A stretch of 64,000 nt of DNA from Sneathiella marina. GTDB lineage: Bacteria > Pseudomonadota > Alphaproteobacteria > Sneathiellales > Sneathiellaceae. Each line of letters starts with the position of its first letter. The stretch's first letter is position 1. Shown here one piece after another: positions 9,022 to 18,480 of this stretch. Below the pieces are notes generated by a model. The model saw only the letters and a program-made list of their open reading frames with translations. It was not told the DNA's origin and searched no databases. The stretch spans positions 812,364 through 876,363 of the forward strand of contig NZ_CP098747.1 of NCBI RefSeq assembly GCF_023746535.1. Reading direction: 5' to 3'. The position numbers and the translations under genes are program-made.

Positions 9022-10371
9022 ATGAAAAAGCAACGGTTCCTCATCGCGGTTTTTGTCAGCTTGATTTTCTTTGGGACGGCTCAAGTCTCGGCCATCGCCG
9101 CTGAAATTCGGGAAATAGTAACTCCGGGCGGCATAAAGGCGTGGCTTGTGGAAGAACGTTCCATTCCAATTGTAAGCATGAAAGTCGCCTGGCTGGGCGG
9201 TGCGAGCTTGGATCCCGCGGATAGGGCTGGAATAGCCCATTTGGCCTCTGCGACCATGGATGAAGGGGCCGGTGACCTGGATAGTATCAGTTTTCAGGAA
9301 AGGCTGTCTGATCTAGCCATAAAACTCAATTTTGATGCGGGAAAAGATACTTTTTCAGGAAATCTGAAAACGCTTAGTGAAAATACTGATGAAGCCTTCC
9401 GCCTGTTCGGTTTGGCGATCACAGAGCCGCGGTTCGATGACGAGCCTGTTGAAAGAATACGAGCCCAGATTTTGACTTCCCTCAACCGCAAACTATCGGA
9501 CCCAAACAGCCTCGCTGGACGAGCCTGGTTTGATATCGCCTTTAAAGGCCATCCCTATAGCCAACCGTCTGAAGGGACGATTGATACCATGTCGGCGGTT
9601 ACCAAAGCTGATTTGATTGAGTTTGCGAAAACCCGGTTGGCCAAGGACAATATGGTCATTAGTGTCGTTGGTGATATCGGCGAAGATGAACTTATGTTGC
9701 TTCTGGATAAAACTTTTGGCGGGCTGCCGGAAAAGGCAATGGCGTCAAAAATTCCCGAAACGTCTCCAATAGCAGAAGCTACGGTCAAGATTATCGACCA
9801 GGATATCCCGCAAAGCATCGTGATTTTTGGTGGGCAGGGTATCAAGCGGGACGATCCGGATTATTACGCAGCCTATGTTCTGAATTATATTTTAGGTGGA
9901 AGCGGGTTTGAATCTCGTCTCACCGATGAAATTCGTGAAAAACGCGGTCTGGTGTATTCCGTTTACAGCTATCTTTATCCACTGGAATCGGCGGCTTTGC
10001 AAATGGGCGGCTTTGGCACCAGTAATGCCTCGGTGAAAGAAGCTCTAGAACTGGTCAGCGAGCAGGTTGCGGAAATTCGGACAGAAGGCGTAACGGCCGA
10101 CGAGCTTGCGGGCGCAAAGACCTATCTCAATGGATCCTTCCCGCTTAGCTTGTCCTCGAACGCGAGCATTGCCAGTATCATGGTTGCCATGCAGTTGAAC
10201 GAGCTCCCAACCGAATATCTGCAGCAAAGGGCTGATCTAATCAACGCCGTGACACTGGATGACGTGAAGCGGGTGTCGCAAAGACTTCTCGATCCAGAAA
10301 AGATGATTGTCGTCGTTGTCGGGAAGCCGGTTGATCTTGAAGCCAAAGGGGCGGGTATCATGAGTCAATAG
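9022..10371 (+). CDS. M16 family protein without zinc site (non-catalytic partner)
   Basis: A 449-residue paralogue of the preceding M16 peptidase with a clear signal peptide (hydrophobic 6-26, A-I-A-A). At the position of H-x-x-E-H it reads H73-L-A-S-A, so the catalytic Glu and second His are absent and zinc cannot be bound normally. The C-terminal R-G-L-V-Y-S-V-Y motif used for substrate binding and positioning in M16 partners is kept (near residue 311). This is the division of labour seen in alpha/beta mitochondrial processing peptidase. AAGGAAA precedes the ATG, and only 9 bp separate it from the active subunit gene. Confidence 0.9.
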   Translation: MKKQRFLIAVFVSLIFFGTAQVSAIAAEIREIVTPGGIKAWLVEERSIPIVSMKVAWLGGASLDPADRAGIAHLASATMDEGAGDLDSISFQERLSDLAIKLNFDAGKDTFSGNLKTLSENTDEAFRLFGLAITEPRFDDEPVERIRAQILTSLNRKLSDPNSLAGRAWFDIAFKGHPYSQPSEGTIDTMSAVTKADLIEFAKTRLAKDNMVISVVGDIGEDELMLLLDKTFGGLPEKAMASKIPETSPIAEATVKIIDQDIPQSIVIFGGQGIKRDDPDYYAAYVLNYILGGSGFESRLTDEIREKRGLVYSVYSYLYPLESAALQMGGFGTSNASVKEALELVSEQVAEIRTEGVTADELAGAKTYLNGSFPLSLSSNASIASIMVAMQLNELPTEYLQQRADLINAVTLDDVKRVSQRLLDPEKMIVVVVGKPVDLEAKGAGIMSQ

Positions 10372-10458
10372 TTTTTCCGTAGGCCCAATTCTATGTAGTT
10401 CTAGGACAACCGACAGAAATTTGCTAGTAACGGAGAGTGATAACCCGCAAGGTAAAAA

Positions 10459-12291
10459 ATGACACTCCGACGCCTTCCAGATAATATCGTCAACCAGATC
10501 GCGGCCGGTGAAGTGGTTGAGCGACCTGCCTCTGCTGTCAAGGAACTGGTGGAGAACGCTATCGATGCCGGAGCCACGAAAATTGATGTGGTAATGCGCG
10601 AAGGCGGCCGTACATTGATAACGGTGACGGATAATGGCAAGGGCATGAGTGCGGCAGAGCTGGAGCTATGTTTTGAGCGCCACGCCACATCAAAACTACC
10701 CGATGATGATCTTGTCTATATCCAGAATCTGGGGTTTCGTGGCGAGGCCATTCCCTCCATTGCCTCCGTCAGTCGCATGACCATCACTAGCCGCAATGCC
10801 AAAGACGAAAACGCCTGGACGCTGTCCGTTGACGGCGGCCGAGCGGGAGCGCAGGAACCGGTTGGTGCCCCGCAAGGGACACGGGTTGAAGTGCGCGATA
10901 TCTTTTTTGCAACGCCGGCCCGGTTGAAGTTTTTGAAAACGATCCGGTCTGAGTTTGGCGCCGCCCTGGATGTGATTCGCCGCTTGGCCATGGCTTATCC
11001 AGCGATTGCTTTTACTCTCTCTGATGAAAAGCGGGTCGCTCTTCGTGTAAATGCGGCGCAAGGCGATTTATTTGAAGCCTGGCTTGATCGCCTCGGTGCC
11101 ATAATGGGCCGGGAGTTTTCTGATAATTCAATCCGAATTAATGCAGATCGTGACGGGGTTAAACTGTCAGGTTATGCAGGTGTGCCGACGTTCAACCGAG
11201 GCAATGCCACCAAGCAGTTTATGTTCGTCAATGGCCGCCCGGTGCGTGACAAGCTGTTCACCGGGGCGGTTCGCGGGGCTTATATGGATTTACTGGCTCG
11301 TGATCGTCATCCGCTGCTGGCGTTGTTTTTGGAAGTACCGGCAGATCAGGTGGACGTGAACGTTCACCCAGCCAAAGCTGAAGTGCGGTTTCGCGACGCG
11401 GGCGGCGTCCGTGGCCTGATCGTCGGCGGATTGCGACATGCTCTGGCTGAGCAGGGGCATCGTGCCTCTTCGACAATTTCGGGCCAGGCACTAGGTGCCT
11501 TTCAGGCCCAGCCCATGCCGCTTCCCTTTCAATCCGGCCGACAAAATACCAATCACGGCCAGTGGCGCAATGATGCCGTCGGTGCTATGAGCCAAACATT
11601 GTCAGATCATGGCAATGCTTATCAGGCACCGTTGTCGCCGCCGGGACAGCCGCAGGCACCTGGCAGTCAATTATCGCCTGTACAGCAAGCGCAAGCACAG
11701 GAATTGCAAGCCTACCCGTTGGGGGCCGCCCGCAGTCAGTTACATGAGACTTATATCGTCTCGCAAACATCCAACGGCCTCATTCTTGTAGACCAGCACG
11801 CCGCCCATGAGCGGCTGGTTATGGAACGCATGAAGAAGCAGCTGGCGGAAAAGGAAGTAGCCCGGCAAATCCTGCTGCTGCCGGAAGTCGTTGAGCTTGA
11901 TGAAGTGGCTGCCAATCGCATCGCCGAACGGGCTGAAGAATTGTCGGAAATGGGGCTCGTACTGGAGCCTTTCGGGGTTGGTGCCATTGTTGTCCGTGAA
12001 ACGCCCGCCATGCTGGGTGAGTGCAATGTTAAAGGTCTGGTACAGGATCTAGCAGATGACCTTGGGGAGCTCGATACTGCTCTGGCCCTGAAGGACCGGC
12101 TGGATGATGTCTGTGCGACCATGGCCTGTCATGGATCGGTGCGGGCAGGGCGACGTCTTAATGTTGATGAAATGAATGCCCTTTTGCGCGAAATGGAGAT
12201 CACCCCCCATAGTGGTCAATGCAATCATGGTCGACCGACATATGTGGAACTGCAATTGAGTGACATTGAAAAATTATTCGGCCGCCGCTAA
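10459..12291 (+). CDS. mutL: DNA mismatch repair protein MutL
   Basis: A 610-residue GHKL ATPase of mismatch repair. The N-terminal ATP site has E-L-V-E-N-A-x-D-A-G (about 30-39), D-N-G-K-G-M (about 60) and G-F-R-G-E-A (about 93). After a Gln/Pro-rich linker (about 345-420), the C-terminal domain has D-Q-H-A-A-H-E-R-L-V-M-E, matching the DQHA(X)2E(X)4E endonuclease signature. It also has A-C-H-G-S and C-N-H-G-R-P metal-site motifs. MutL here is therefore predicted to nick DNA itself, as in bacteria lacking MutH. It lies downstream of the M16 pair, with an 87-bp gap. Confidence 0.95.
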   Translation: MTLRRLPDNIVNQIAAGEVVERPASAVKELVENAIDAGATKIDVVMREGGRTLITVTDNGKGMSAAELELCFERHATSKLPDDDLVYIQNLGFRGEAIPSIASVSRMTITSRNAKDENAWTLSVDGGRAGAQEPVGAPQGTRVEVRDIFFATPARLKFLKTIRSEFGAALDVIRRLAMAYPAIAFTLSDEKRVALRVNAAQGDLFEAWLDRLGAIMGREFSDNSIRINADRDGVKLSGYAGVPTFNRGNATKQFMFVNGRPVRDKLFTGAVRGAYMDLLARDRHPLLALFLEVPADQVDVNVHPAKAEVRFRDAGGVRGLIVGGLRHALAEQGHRASSTISGQALGAFQAQPMPLPFQSGRQNTNHGQWRNDAVGAMSQTLSDHGNAYQAPLSPPGQPQAPGSQLSPVQQAQAQELQAYPLGAARSQLHETYIVSQTSNGLILVDQHAAHERLVMERMKKQLAEKEVARQILLLPEVVELDEVAANRIAERAEELSEMGLVLEPFGVGAIVVRETPAMLGECNVKGLVQDLADDLGELDTALALKDRLDDVCATMACHGSVRAGRRLNVDEMNALLREMEITPHSGQCNHGRPTYVELQLSDIEKLFGRR

Positions 12292-12327
12292 AACGATTCA
12301 GGCGCCAGTCTTCAGAAAGCATGTTTA

Positions 12328-13521
12328 ATGTCTCGCACAGCTTCCCAAGTTTTTGATGTCGTCATCATCGGCGCCGGTGCCGCTGGAATGATGTGTGGTA
12401 TCGAGGCGGGTCGTCGCGGACGCCGGGTATTAATCCTAGAAAAAGCGCGAAAGACAGGTCAAAAGATTCTGATCTCGGGCGGCGGCCGTTGTAATTTCAC
12501 CAATATGTTTGCGGCTCCTGACAGGTTTCTTTCACAGAACCGGCATTTTTGTAAATCCGCCTTGCGGCAATTTACCCAAACTGACTTTATCCGCATGGTC
12601 GAAGCCCATAGCATTGCCTATCACGAGAAAAAACTGGGACAGCTTTTTTGCGACGGGAGTGCATCCCAGATTACAGAGATGCTGGAAACAGCCTGCGAAG
12701 ATGTAAATGTTGCAATTTGGTGTGATGCTGGTGCCGACAAGGTGAAAAAAAAGGGGGAATTGTTCGAGATATCTGTTGGTAATCAGGTGATCACAACCCG
12801 AAGCGTGGTCATCGCTAGTGGCGGGCTTTCAATTCCAAAAATGGGCGCCAATGATTTTGCTTATCGGGTGGCGGCTGCTTTTGATCTGGAACTGGCGACA
12901 CCACGTCCTGGATTGGTGCCCTTGACGTTTGAAATGAAAGATATGAAACGGTTCGCGGACCTTGCGGGGGTTTCCGCTGATGTGGATATTCGTTGCAATA
13001 AAACTCATTTCCGTGAGAATCTGCTCTTTACTCATCGTGGCTTGAGCGGTCCGGCAATCCTCCAGATCTCTTCTTTCTGGCAGCTCGGCCAATCCATCTT
13101 TATCGACTTTTTGCCCGATCTTGACCTGGAAAGCCATTTGAAGGAATTACGACGGCGGCAGCCAAAAGCACAAATCGTTAAAATACTGTCCGAATATTTG
13201 GCGAGCCGGTTGATCCCGAAACTTTTAGGAACGCTGGTTTCCGTACCCGAAATGGGAAATTGTTCCGACCAGGTCATCGGGAAAATTGCTGCCTCCCTCA
13301 AACAAGTCGAGATCACGCCCAATGGATCAGAGGGATACCGGAAGGCGGAAGTCACGGTTGGCGGCGTCAGTACAAACGAGCTCAGTTCCAAAACCATGGA
13401 AGCGAAGAAGGCGCCAGGTCTGTATTTTATCGGCGAAGCTGTCGATGTGACCGGTTTTCTAGGGGGTTATAATTTTCAATGGGCTTGGTCGTCGGGTTAT
13501 GTCGCCGGTCAATATGCGTAA
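12328..13521 (+). CDS. HI0933/YhiN-family NAD(P)/FAD-dependent oxidoreductase
   Basis: A 397-residue flavoprotein with an N-terminal Rossmann FAD-binding motif (G-A-G-A-A-G-M near 15) and the family hallmark S-G-G-G-R-C-N-F-T-N at about 51-60. The C-terminal G-E-A-x-D-V-x-G-x-x-G-G-Y-N-x-Q-x-A segment is at about 369-386. Family members (HI0933, YhiN, BaiN) are predicted cytoplasmic flavoproteins with poorly known substrates. No secretion signal is seen. Its 3' end overlaps the following dioxygenase gene by 23 bp, so the two are likely translated together. Function beyond redox chemistry cannot be assigned. Confidence 0.9.
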   Translation: MSRTASQVFDVVIIGAGAAGMMCGIEAGRRGRRVLILEKARKTGQKILISGGGRCNFTNMFAAPDRFLSQNRHFCKSALRQFTQTDFIRMVEAHSIAYHEKKLGQLFCDGSASQITEMLETACEDVNVAIWCDAGADKVKKKGELFEISVGNQVITTRSVVIASGGLSIPKMGANDFAYRVAAAFDLELATPRPGLVPLTFEMKDMKRFADLAGVSADVDIRCNKTHFRENLLFTHRGLSGPAILQISSFWQLGQSIFIDFLPDLDLESHLKELRRRQPKAQIVKILSEYLASRLIPKLLGTLVSVPEMGNCSDQVIGKIAASLKQVEITPNGSEGYRKAEVTVGGVSTNELSSKTMEAKKAPGLYFIGEAVDVTGFLGGYNFQWAWSSGYVAGQYA

Positions 13522-14296
13522 GCCGGTGGATAAGGAAGGTTGGCTAGATCTAGCCTCGGGATTAACGATAGAGTCTGGTGAACTGTGCCGGCCAGTTGCA
13601 TTTCCAAAGGCTGACAAGGACCGTTGTGCAAGCCAACTTCACGAGGCGGGATATTTTCAAATGTCCCCGGTTTTAACGGAAGCGGAGCTGGCGCCAGTCC
13701 GAGACACCCTTATGCGCTTCCGCGCACAGAATATTCCACCTGTCTATATTTACCTTTATGATCAGCCCTGGCATCTATTCCATCGGTTGACAGAATTAAT
13801 CGGGCATTTTCTGGGAGAAAAATACGCGATCCTCCCCAACCTCTGGGCCTGGCATCTGGCAACACCTGGCGACACGGGCTGGCCGCCTCATCGAGATTGC
13901 GATGCCGATACGGTACTTGATATTGGAGGAGACAGAATTCTAATGAGCCTCTCCCTCTGGGTTCCCCTGACCGATGCAACTCCTGAAAATGGAGGAATGT
14001 ATGTGCTCCCGCGGACCACACAACCGGGGCCGGAGGGACTGGATTTGAAACAGGGTGTCGCTTTACCCGCACGGGCGGGTTCGGTGCTTGGCTGGACGCA
14101 GGATATATATCATTGGGGCGGAGCTTACACATCCGAAGCCTCAGGTCCCAGATTGAGTTTGTCCCTAGAGTTTCAAAACCGCGTTTTTGAACCCTTAATC
14201 GAGCCGCTGCTGGATTTCTCGAAATTACCCTCCTTCGATCAAAGACTTGCCTTGGTCGACGCACAATTTGAAAAATACCGTCACATTGATCGCTAA
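13499..14296 (+). CDS. Phytanoyl-CoA dioxygenase-like Fe(II)/2-oxoglutarate oxygenase
   Basis: A 265-residue protein with the double-stranded beta-helix iron triad H131-x-D133 (P-P-H-R-D) and H205 (D-I-Y-H-W-G-G). R218 is a candidate 2-oxoglutarate-binding residue. This pattern matches the phytanoyl-CoA dioxygenase (PhyH) superfamily, soluble oxygenases that hydroxylate diverse small molecules or acyl-CoAs. The first ATG (13499) overlaps the flavoprotein gene, and a second ATG at 13514 is equally possible. The 3' end converges on rsmD with a 4-bp overlap. Coupling to an HI0933 flavoprotein is notable, but the substrate is unknown. Confidence 0.75.
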   Translation: MSPVNMRKPVDKEGWLDLASGLTIESGELCRPVAFPKADKDRCASQLHEAGYFQMSPVLTEAELAPVRDTLMRFRAQNIPPVYIYLYDQPWHLFHRLTELIGHFLGEKYAILPNLWAWHLATPGDTGWPPHRDCDADTVLDIGGDRILMSLSLWVPLTDATPENGGMYVLPRTTQPGPEGLDLKQGVALPARAGSVLGWTQDIYHWGGAYTSEASGPRLSLSLEFQNRVFEPLIEPLLDFSKLPSFDQRLALVDAQFEKYRHIDR

Positions 14297-14859
14297 GTAA
14301 GCTTCAAAAATATCAGCCGCGCAGCACCATATTTTCGGTCCTTTAGAACCGAGAATTCATCCGGTGGTGTATATTTTTCTTTTGCCGCCAACTCGATCGC
14401 CAGAACGGCACCATCCTGAAGCCAGTTATTCGTCAATAAAGAGCGGACACAGGGGCCGGCGAGGTTCTGGTTATAAGGAGGATCCATAAGGACCAAGTCA
14501 TATGGCGTACCCGGCTGTCCCGGATCGGTGCCATCGCGCTGAAGGATATCGGCGGAGCGTCCCACATTAAAATGCCGAACATTCTCACGGAGAAGCTTTT
14601 GGCTGTCCGGATGATTATCCACAAAGGTGACATGGCTTGCCCCGCGGGAGAGGGCTTCCAGCCCCAATGCACCCGTGCCGGCAAATATATCGAGAACCCG
14701 GACGCCGAGGGGAAGTGGCCCGCTGTCCGTCCGGCAATTCGAGTCATGGCCAAGGATGTTAAATAGGGCTTCCCGGGTTCTATCTGACGTTGGGCGAATT
14801 CTCTGGTCTGTGGGCAGGATAAGCTTCTTGCCGCGAAATTCACCACCAACGATGCGCAT
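14293..14859 (-). CDS. rsmD: 16S rRNA (guanine(966)-N2)-methyltransferase
   Basis: A 188-residue SAM-dependent methyltransferase that modifies 16S rRNA in the 30S subunit. The N-terminus M-R-I-V-G-G-E-F-R-G-K-K-L is diagnostic of RsmD. The SAM motif V-L-D-I-F-A-G-T-G-A-L-G lies at 55-66 and the catalytic D-P-P-Y at 126-129. The start overlaps the rluB stop by one base (TAATG), so the two rRNA-modification genes form a coupled operon with the upstream amidotransferase-like gene. It is slightly shorter than many homologues but complete. Confidence 0.95.
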   Translation of the reverse strand: MRIVGGEFRGKKLILPTDQRIRPTSDRTREALFNILGHDSNCRTDSGPLPLGVRVLDIFAGTGALGLEALSRGASHVTFVDNHPDSQKLLRENVRHFNVGRSADILQRDGTDPGQPGTPYDLVLMDPPYNQNLAGPCVRSLLTNNWLQDGAVLAIELAAKEKYTPPDEFSVLKDRKYGAARLIFLKLT

Positions 14860-15749
14860 TATCTCACTCTTTTAGAGGTTGACCGTGCTTTCAAGGTTCG
14901 TCGTTTCTGATGATTCATTTTTGGAACATCTGTTTTCGCCGGTTTTTTTGCATTATTGCCGCGCTTGCCGCGTGGCAGCCGCTGTCCAGGTTTAAGTGGC
15001 TCTTCGGCCTCTTCGAATTTCTCCACACCCATCTGGTCCCGGAGAATTTTTGATTTCACCTCTTCGACACCTTCCGCCTTGAGGTCACCGAGGACAAGTG
15101 GGCCGTAGGAAATGCGGATCAGGCGGGAGACCGTATAGCCGAGATATTCCATGACTTTTCGAATTTCCCGGTTTTTGCCCTCACGCAGTGAAATGGTCAT
15201 CCAGGAATTGGCGCCTTTTGTGCTGTCAACTATTGCGTCGATGGCGTCATATCGGACGCCTTCGATGGTCAGTCCCTTGCCAAGCTTTGCGATATCTGAA
15301 TCGCGCGGGTGACCATGGACACGTACGCGGTATTTTCGCTTCCAGCCCGTCGCTGGAAGCTCCAATTTACGGGCGAGCTCGCCATCATTGGTGAGCAGCA
15401 GCAACCCCTCTGAGTTGAGATCCAACCGGCCGATGGAAATAACGCGTGGCAGATCGTCTGGCAGCTTGTCAAAAACCGTATCCCGGCCTTTCTCGTCACT
15501 ATGGCTTGTGACAAGTCCCGGAGGTTTGTGATACCGCCAAAGTCTTGGGCGTTCTGTCTTGGGGATATCCTTGCCATCCACGGTAATATGGTCGCGCTCA
15601 GATACAGTGAAGGCTGCCGTGTCCAGCTTCTTACCATTAACGGTAACACGCCCGTCTTCAATCCAGCGTTCAGCTTCCCGGCGAGAGCATAATCCCGCCC
15701 GCGCCATGCGCTTGGCGATCCGCTCTTTCTTAATTTCTGGTTCGGTCAT
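14859..15749 (-). CDS. rluB: 23S rRNA pseudouridine synthase, RluB/RsuA family
   Basis: A 296-residue enzyme with an N-terminal S4 RNA-binding domain (about 9-60) followed by the pseudouridine synthase domain. The catalytic aspartate is D110 in G-R-L-D-L-N-S-E-G, and the G-K-N-R-E-I-R motif lies near 215. The C-terminal tail from about 250 is strongly basic and Lys/Arg-rich, as in many alphaproteobacterial RluB proteins. By family it converts U2605 of 23S rRNA, although the choice between RluB and the related RsuA/RluF is made by similarity only. It overlaps rsmD by 1 bp and the upstream hydrolase gene by 4 bp. Confidence 0.9.
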   Translation of the reverse strand: MTEPEIKKERIAKRMARAGLCSRREAERWIEDGRVTVNGKKLDTAAFTVSERDHITVDGKDIPKTERPRLWRYHKPPGLVTSHSDEKGRDTVFDKLPDDLPRVISIGRLDLNSEGLLLLTNDGELARKLELPATGWKRKYRVRVHGHPRDSDIAKLGKGLTIEGVRYDAIDAIVDSTKGANSWMTISLREGKNREIRKVMEYLGYTVSRLIRISYGPLVLGDLKAEGVEEVKSKILRDQMGVEKFEEAEEPLKPGQRLPRGKRGNNAKKPAKTDVPKMNHQKRRTLKARSTSKRVR

Positions 15750-16465
15750 TTGTCGGTTTCACATGCGGCGATAAAGGCGTCTAGTATCTGTTTGTCGCCA
15801 TTTGAAATAAGATACTCCGGATGCCATTGGACACCGAGGCAGAACTTATACCGATTATCTTCAATACCTTCAATCACGCCATCAGGGGCAACCGCATTTA
15901 CAGTAATATTATCGCTGACATCTTTGGCTGCCTGATGGTGGGCGCTGTTAACATCCAGGGTTTCTGTTCCGACAATGCGATGCAGCAATGTGCCCGGGAC
16001 GACGGCTACGTCATGTCCCGCTTCGGTGCGCGGATTGGGCTGCTCATGGGCGAGTGCGTCATTGACTTCGTCCGGTATGTGCTGGATGAGGGTTCCACCC
16101 AGAATAACATGCAGGAGCTGCTGTCCCCCACAAATACCGAGGACTGGCTTGTCGGCGCTTAGCATAGCTTGTGCCATATTCTTCTCGAACTCAGTCCGCC
16201 GGTCCTTGGTGACAACGGTATCATGTCGGGTGGTTGCGCCGAACATGCTTGGATCAACATCAAAGGCGCCACCGGTTACCACCAAGCCATCCAGTTTTTC
16301 CAGATAAGCATCAACCTGCTCTGGCTCATGAGGCAGGGCGAGCGGCAATCCACCACTGGCGGTGATAACATCCGCGTAATTTTGCCGGAGGGCATACCAC
16401 GGCATATTCGAATAGCCACCCGGATCTTCCGAATCAAGGGTGATGCCAATAAGAGGAATAGTCAT
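15746..16465 (-). CDS. Class I glutamine amidotransferase-like hydrolase (peptidase C26, PuuD-like)
   Basis: A 239-residue cytoplasmic protein of the gamma-glutamyl-GABA hydrolase family. It has the nucleophile C112 in G-I-C-G-G-Q-Q and the H215-P-E217 pair completing the triad. Relatives release GABA or other amines from gamma-glutamyl conjugates in putrescine breakdown. No other Puu gene is nearby, and the context is two rRNA-modification genes (4-bp overlap with rluB), so PuuD activity is only a possibility. The N-terminal segment with P-L-I-G-I-T-L and the length are typical. Confidence 0.85.
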   Translation of the reverse strand: MTIPLIGITLDSEDPGGYSNMPWYALRQNYADVITASGGLPLALPHEPEQVDAYLEKLDGLVVTGGAFDVDPSMFGATTRHDTVVTKDRRTEFEKNMAQAMLSADKPVLGICGGQQLLHVILGGTLIQHIPDEVNDALAHEQPNPRTEAGHDVAVVPGTLLHRIVGTETLDVNSAHHQAAKDVSDNITVNAVAPDGVIEGIEDNRYKFCLGVQWHPEYLISNGDKQILDAFIAACETDK

Positions 16466-16585
16466 GCTTCCTTTTAGTCCTCCTGTCTTAACAACTCAAT
16501 AATCCAGTTGATCTGGATGAAAATTTATTTTCAAGTGCTTCTGTTCAGCCTTGACGGTTGGCCTCCATCTTGCGAGGTTGCGTTC

Positions 16586-17044
16586 ATGGATTACGAACTT
16601 GTCGATTATATGGAAATGGCGCTGAATTCTGCGGAATTGGCTGCAAATCGAAATGAGGTGCCGGTCGGGGCGGTGATTGTGGACACCAATTCAGGCCGCG
16701 TTGTTGCCAATAGCGGCAATCAGATGATTGGACGCCATGATCCAACAGCCCATGCTGAAATGCTTGCAATCCGGGCGGCGGGGAATATGGTCGGCAGTGA
16801 GAGACTGGTGAATTGCGATATTTATGTTTCGTTGGAACCCTGCCCAATGTGTGCAGCAGCAATTTCGCTTGCACGTATTCGCCGATTATATTTTGGCGCT
16901 TATGATCCAAAAGGAGGTGGGGTAGAATACGGCGCGCGTATCTTTGACCAACCTTCCTGCCGCCACAAACCGGAGGTATATGGGGGCATAGAGGAATCAA
17001 AATCAGCGGCGCTTTTGAAAAATTTTTTTCAAGCGCGGCGTTAG
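16586..17044 (+). CDS. tadA: tRNA adenosine(34) deaminase
   Basis: A 152-residue zinc deaminase that converts wobble A34 of tRNA-Arg(ACG) to inosine. The zinc and catalytic motifs are H56-A-E58 and P-C86-P-M-C89. ATG 16586 is chosen over an in-frame ATG at 16508 because GAGG lies 8 nt before it and the longer start would add an unusual hydrophobic leader. TadA is distinguished from other cytidine-deaminase-like enzymes by N-E-V-P-V-G-A near 23-29 and the short C-terminus. It is transcribed away from the rluB/rsmD group. Confidence 0.93.
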   Translation: MDYELVDYMEMALNSAELAANRNEVPVGAVIVDTNSGRVVANSGNQMIGRHDPTAHAEMLAIRAAGNMVGSERLVNCDIYVSLEPCPMCAAAISLARIRRLYFGAYDPKGGGVEYGARIFDQPSCRHKPEVYGGIEESKSAALLKNFFQARR

Positions 17045-17105
17045 TTTCCTGGCACCTGAGAATCTAAGACAAAACAAACCAAAAAAAACAACAAAGGAAT
17101 TCAGA

Positions 17106-18308
17106 ATGATCTTCGAATATTCAGATAAAGTGAAAGAACTGCAGGAACGCGTCCAGTCCTTTATGGACGAACATGTGTATCCGAATGAGCATGTTTTCAA
17201 GGAACAGGTAGATCAAGGCGATCGGTGGGAACCCACACAGATCATTGAGGATCTGAAGATAAAGGCGAAGGATGCGGGTCTTTGGAATCTGTTTCTGCCG
17301 GAAAGTGATCGGGGTGCCGGATTGACTAATCTGGAATATGCGCCGCTATGTGAAATCATGGGCAGGGTAACTTTTGCTCCCGAGGTATTCAACTGCTCCG
17401 CGCCAGACACGGGTAATATGGAGGTCTTTGAGCGCTACGCCAATGAAGACCTTAAAGAGCGATGGTTGAAACCGTTGCTGAACGGCGAAATTCGCTCAGC
17501 CTTCGCCATGACAGAACCAGCTGTCGCATCCTCCGACGCGACCAATATTGAATCAGATATTACCCGCGACGGTGACGAATATGTCATTAACGGGACAAAA
17601 TGGTGGACATCCGGCGCTTGTGACCCACGCTGTAAAGTTCTCATTTTTATGGGTAAGACTGACAAGAATGCGTCGCTCTATACCCAACAATCCATGATCG
17701 TTGTGCCCATGGATACACCAGGTATTGATGTTAAGCGATTTCTGCCAGTGTTCGGATATGATGATGCGCCCCATGGGCATGCGGAAGTCGATTTTAAAGA
17801 TGTACGGGTTCCAGCAGATCATATTCTGCTCGGCGAAGGACGGGGATTTGAAATCGCACAAGGTCGCCTTGGCCCTGGCCGCATCCATCACTGCATGCGG
17901 CAGATTGGTGTCGCCGAACGGGCATTGGAAAAAATGTGTATCCGGGTGAAATCAAGGGTTGCCTTTGGCAAGCCTGTTGCAGAACAAACCGTCACACTTG
18001 AGCGAATTGCGGAATCCCGTGCCATGATTGAGCAGGCCCGTTTGCTTACACTGAAAGCGGCTTACATGATGGACACAGTCGGCAATAAAGCGGCCAAGGC
18101 GGAAATTGCCATGATCAAGGTCGTGGCCCCGAATATTACCGGTAAAATTGTCGATTGGGCGATACAGGCGCATGGCGGCGGCGGCGTGAGTGAGGACTTC
18201 GGTCTCGCCGAAGCCTATGCCCATTCTCGGACATTACGCCTGGCAGATGGACCTGATGAAGTGCATCGCAATCAGATTGGCCGGTTGGAGCTGAAAAAAT
18301 ACGATTGA
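17106..18308 (+). CDS. Acyl-CoA dehydrogenase of the ACAD10/11 (LvaC-like) group
   Basis: A 400-residue FAD-dependent acyl-CoA dehydrogenase. Landmarks are the flavin/substrate strand [15 protein letters not shown] (about 135-149), W-W-T-S-G-A near 168, an R-x-A-F-G-K-P segment near 281 and the C-terminal A-D-G-P-D-E-V-H (380-387). The last replaces the E-G-x-x-x-I of ordinary dehydrogenases and is characteristic of ACAD10/11-like enzymes. In that group a separate or fused APH-type kinase first phosphorylates a 4-hydroxyacyl-CoA, and the dehydrogenase domain then removes phosphate. Two APH-type kinases lie 2-4 kb away on the other strand, fitting this pairing. AAGGAA precedes the start and a strong terminator follows. 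Confidence 0.88.
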   Translation: MIFEYSDKVKELQERVQSFMDEHVYPNEHVFKEQVDQGDRWEPTQIIEDLKIKAKDAGLWNLFLPESDRGAGLTNLEYAPLCEIMGRVTFAPEVFNCSAPDTGNMEVFERYANEDLKERWLKPLLNGEIRSAFAMTEPAVASSDATNIESDITRDGDEYVINGTKWWTSGACDPRCKVLIFMGKTDKNASLYTQQSMIVVPMDTPGIDVKRFLPVFGYDDAPHGHAEVDFKDVRVPADHILLGEGRGFEIAQGRLGPGRIHHCMRQIGVAERALEKMCIRVKSRVAFGKPVAEQTVTLERIAESRAMIEQARLLTLKAAYMMDTVGNKAAKAEIAMIKVVAPNITGKIVDWAIQAHGGGGVSEDFGLAEAYAHSRTLRLADGPDEVHRNQIGRLELKKYD

Positions 18309-18346
18309 GCAGAATTTATCAGAAATTTATCATATAAAATCAAGGA

Positions 18347-18379
18347 GAAAGCTTCCAGTATAAAGGAAGCTTTCTTTTT
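18347..18379 (+). terminator. Rho-independent terminator of the acyl-CoA dehydrogenase gene
   Basis: A perfect 10-bp stem (GAAAGCTTCC / GGAAGCTTTC) with an 8-nt loop is followed by TTTTT. It lies 38 bp after the dehydrogenase stop and separates that gene from the downstream small membrane protein gene. Confidence 0.9.
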
Positions 18380-18480
18380 GCCTGAAGCAACGGCGAGTAC
18401 AGTTTTTGTTAGGCGTTCGACCCTAAAATCCTATATACAGGCGTGTTGCTGTGAAAGACTGATTAACTGGGCTGACGAAA

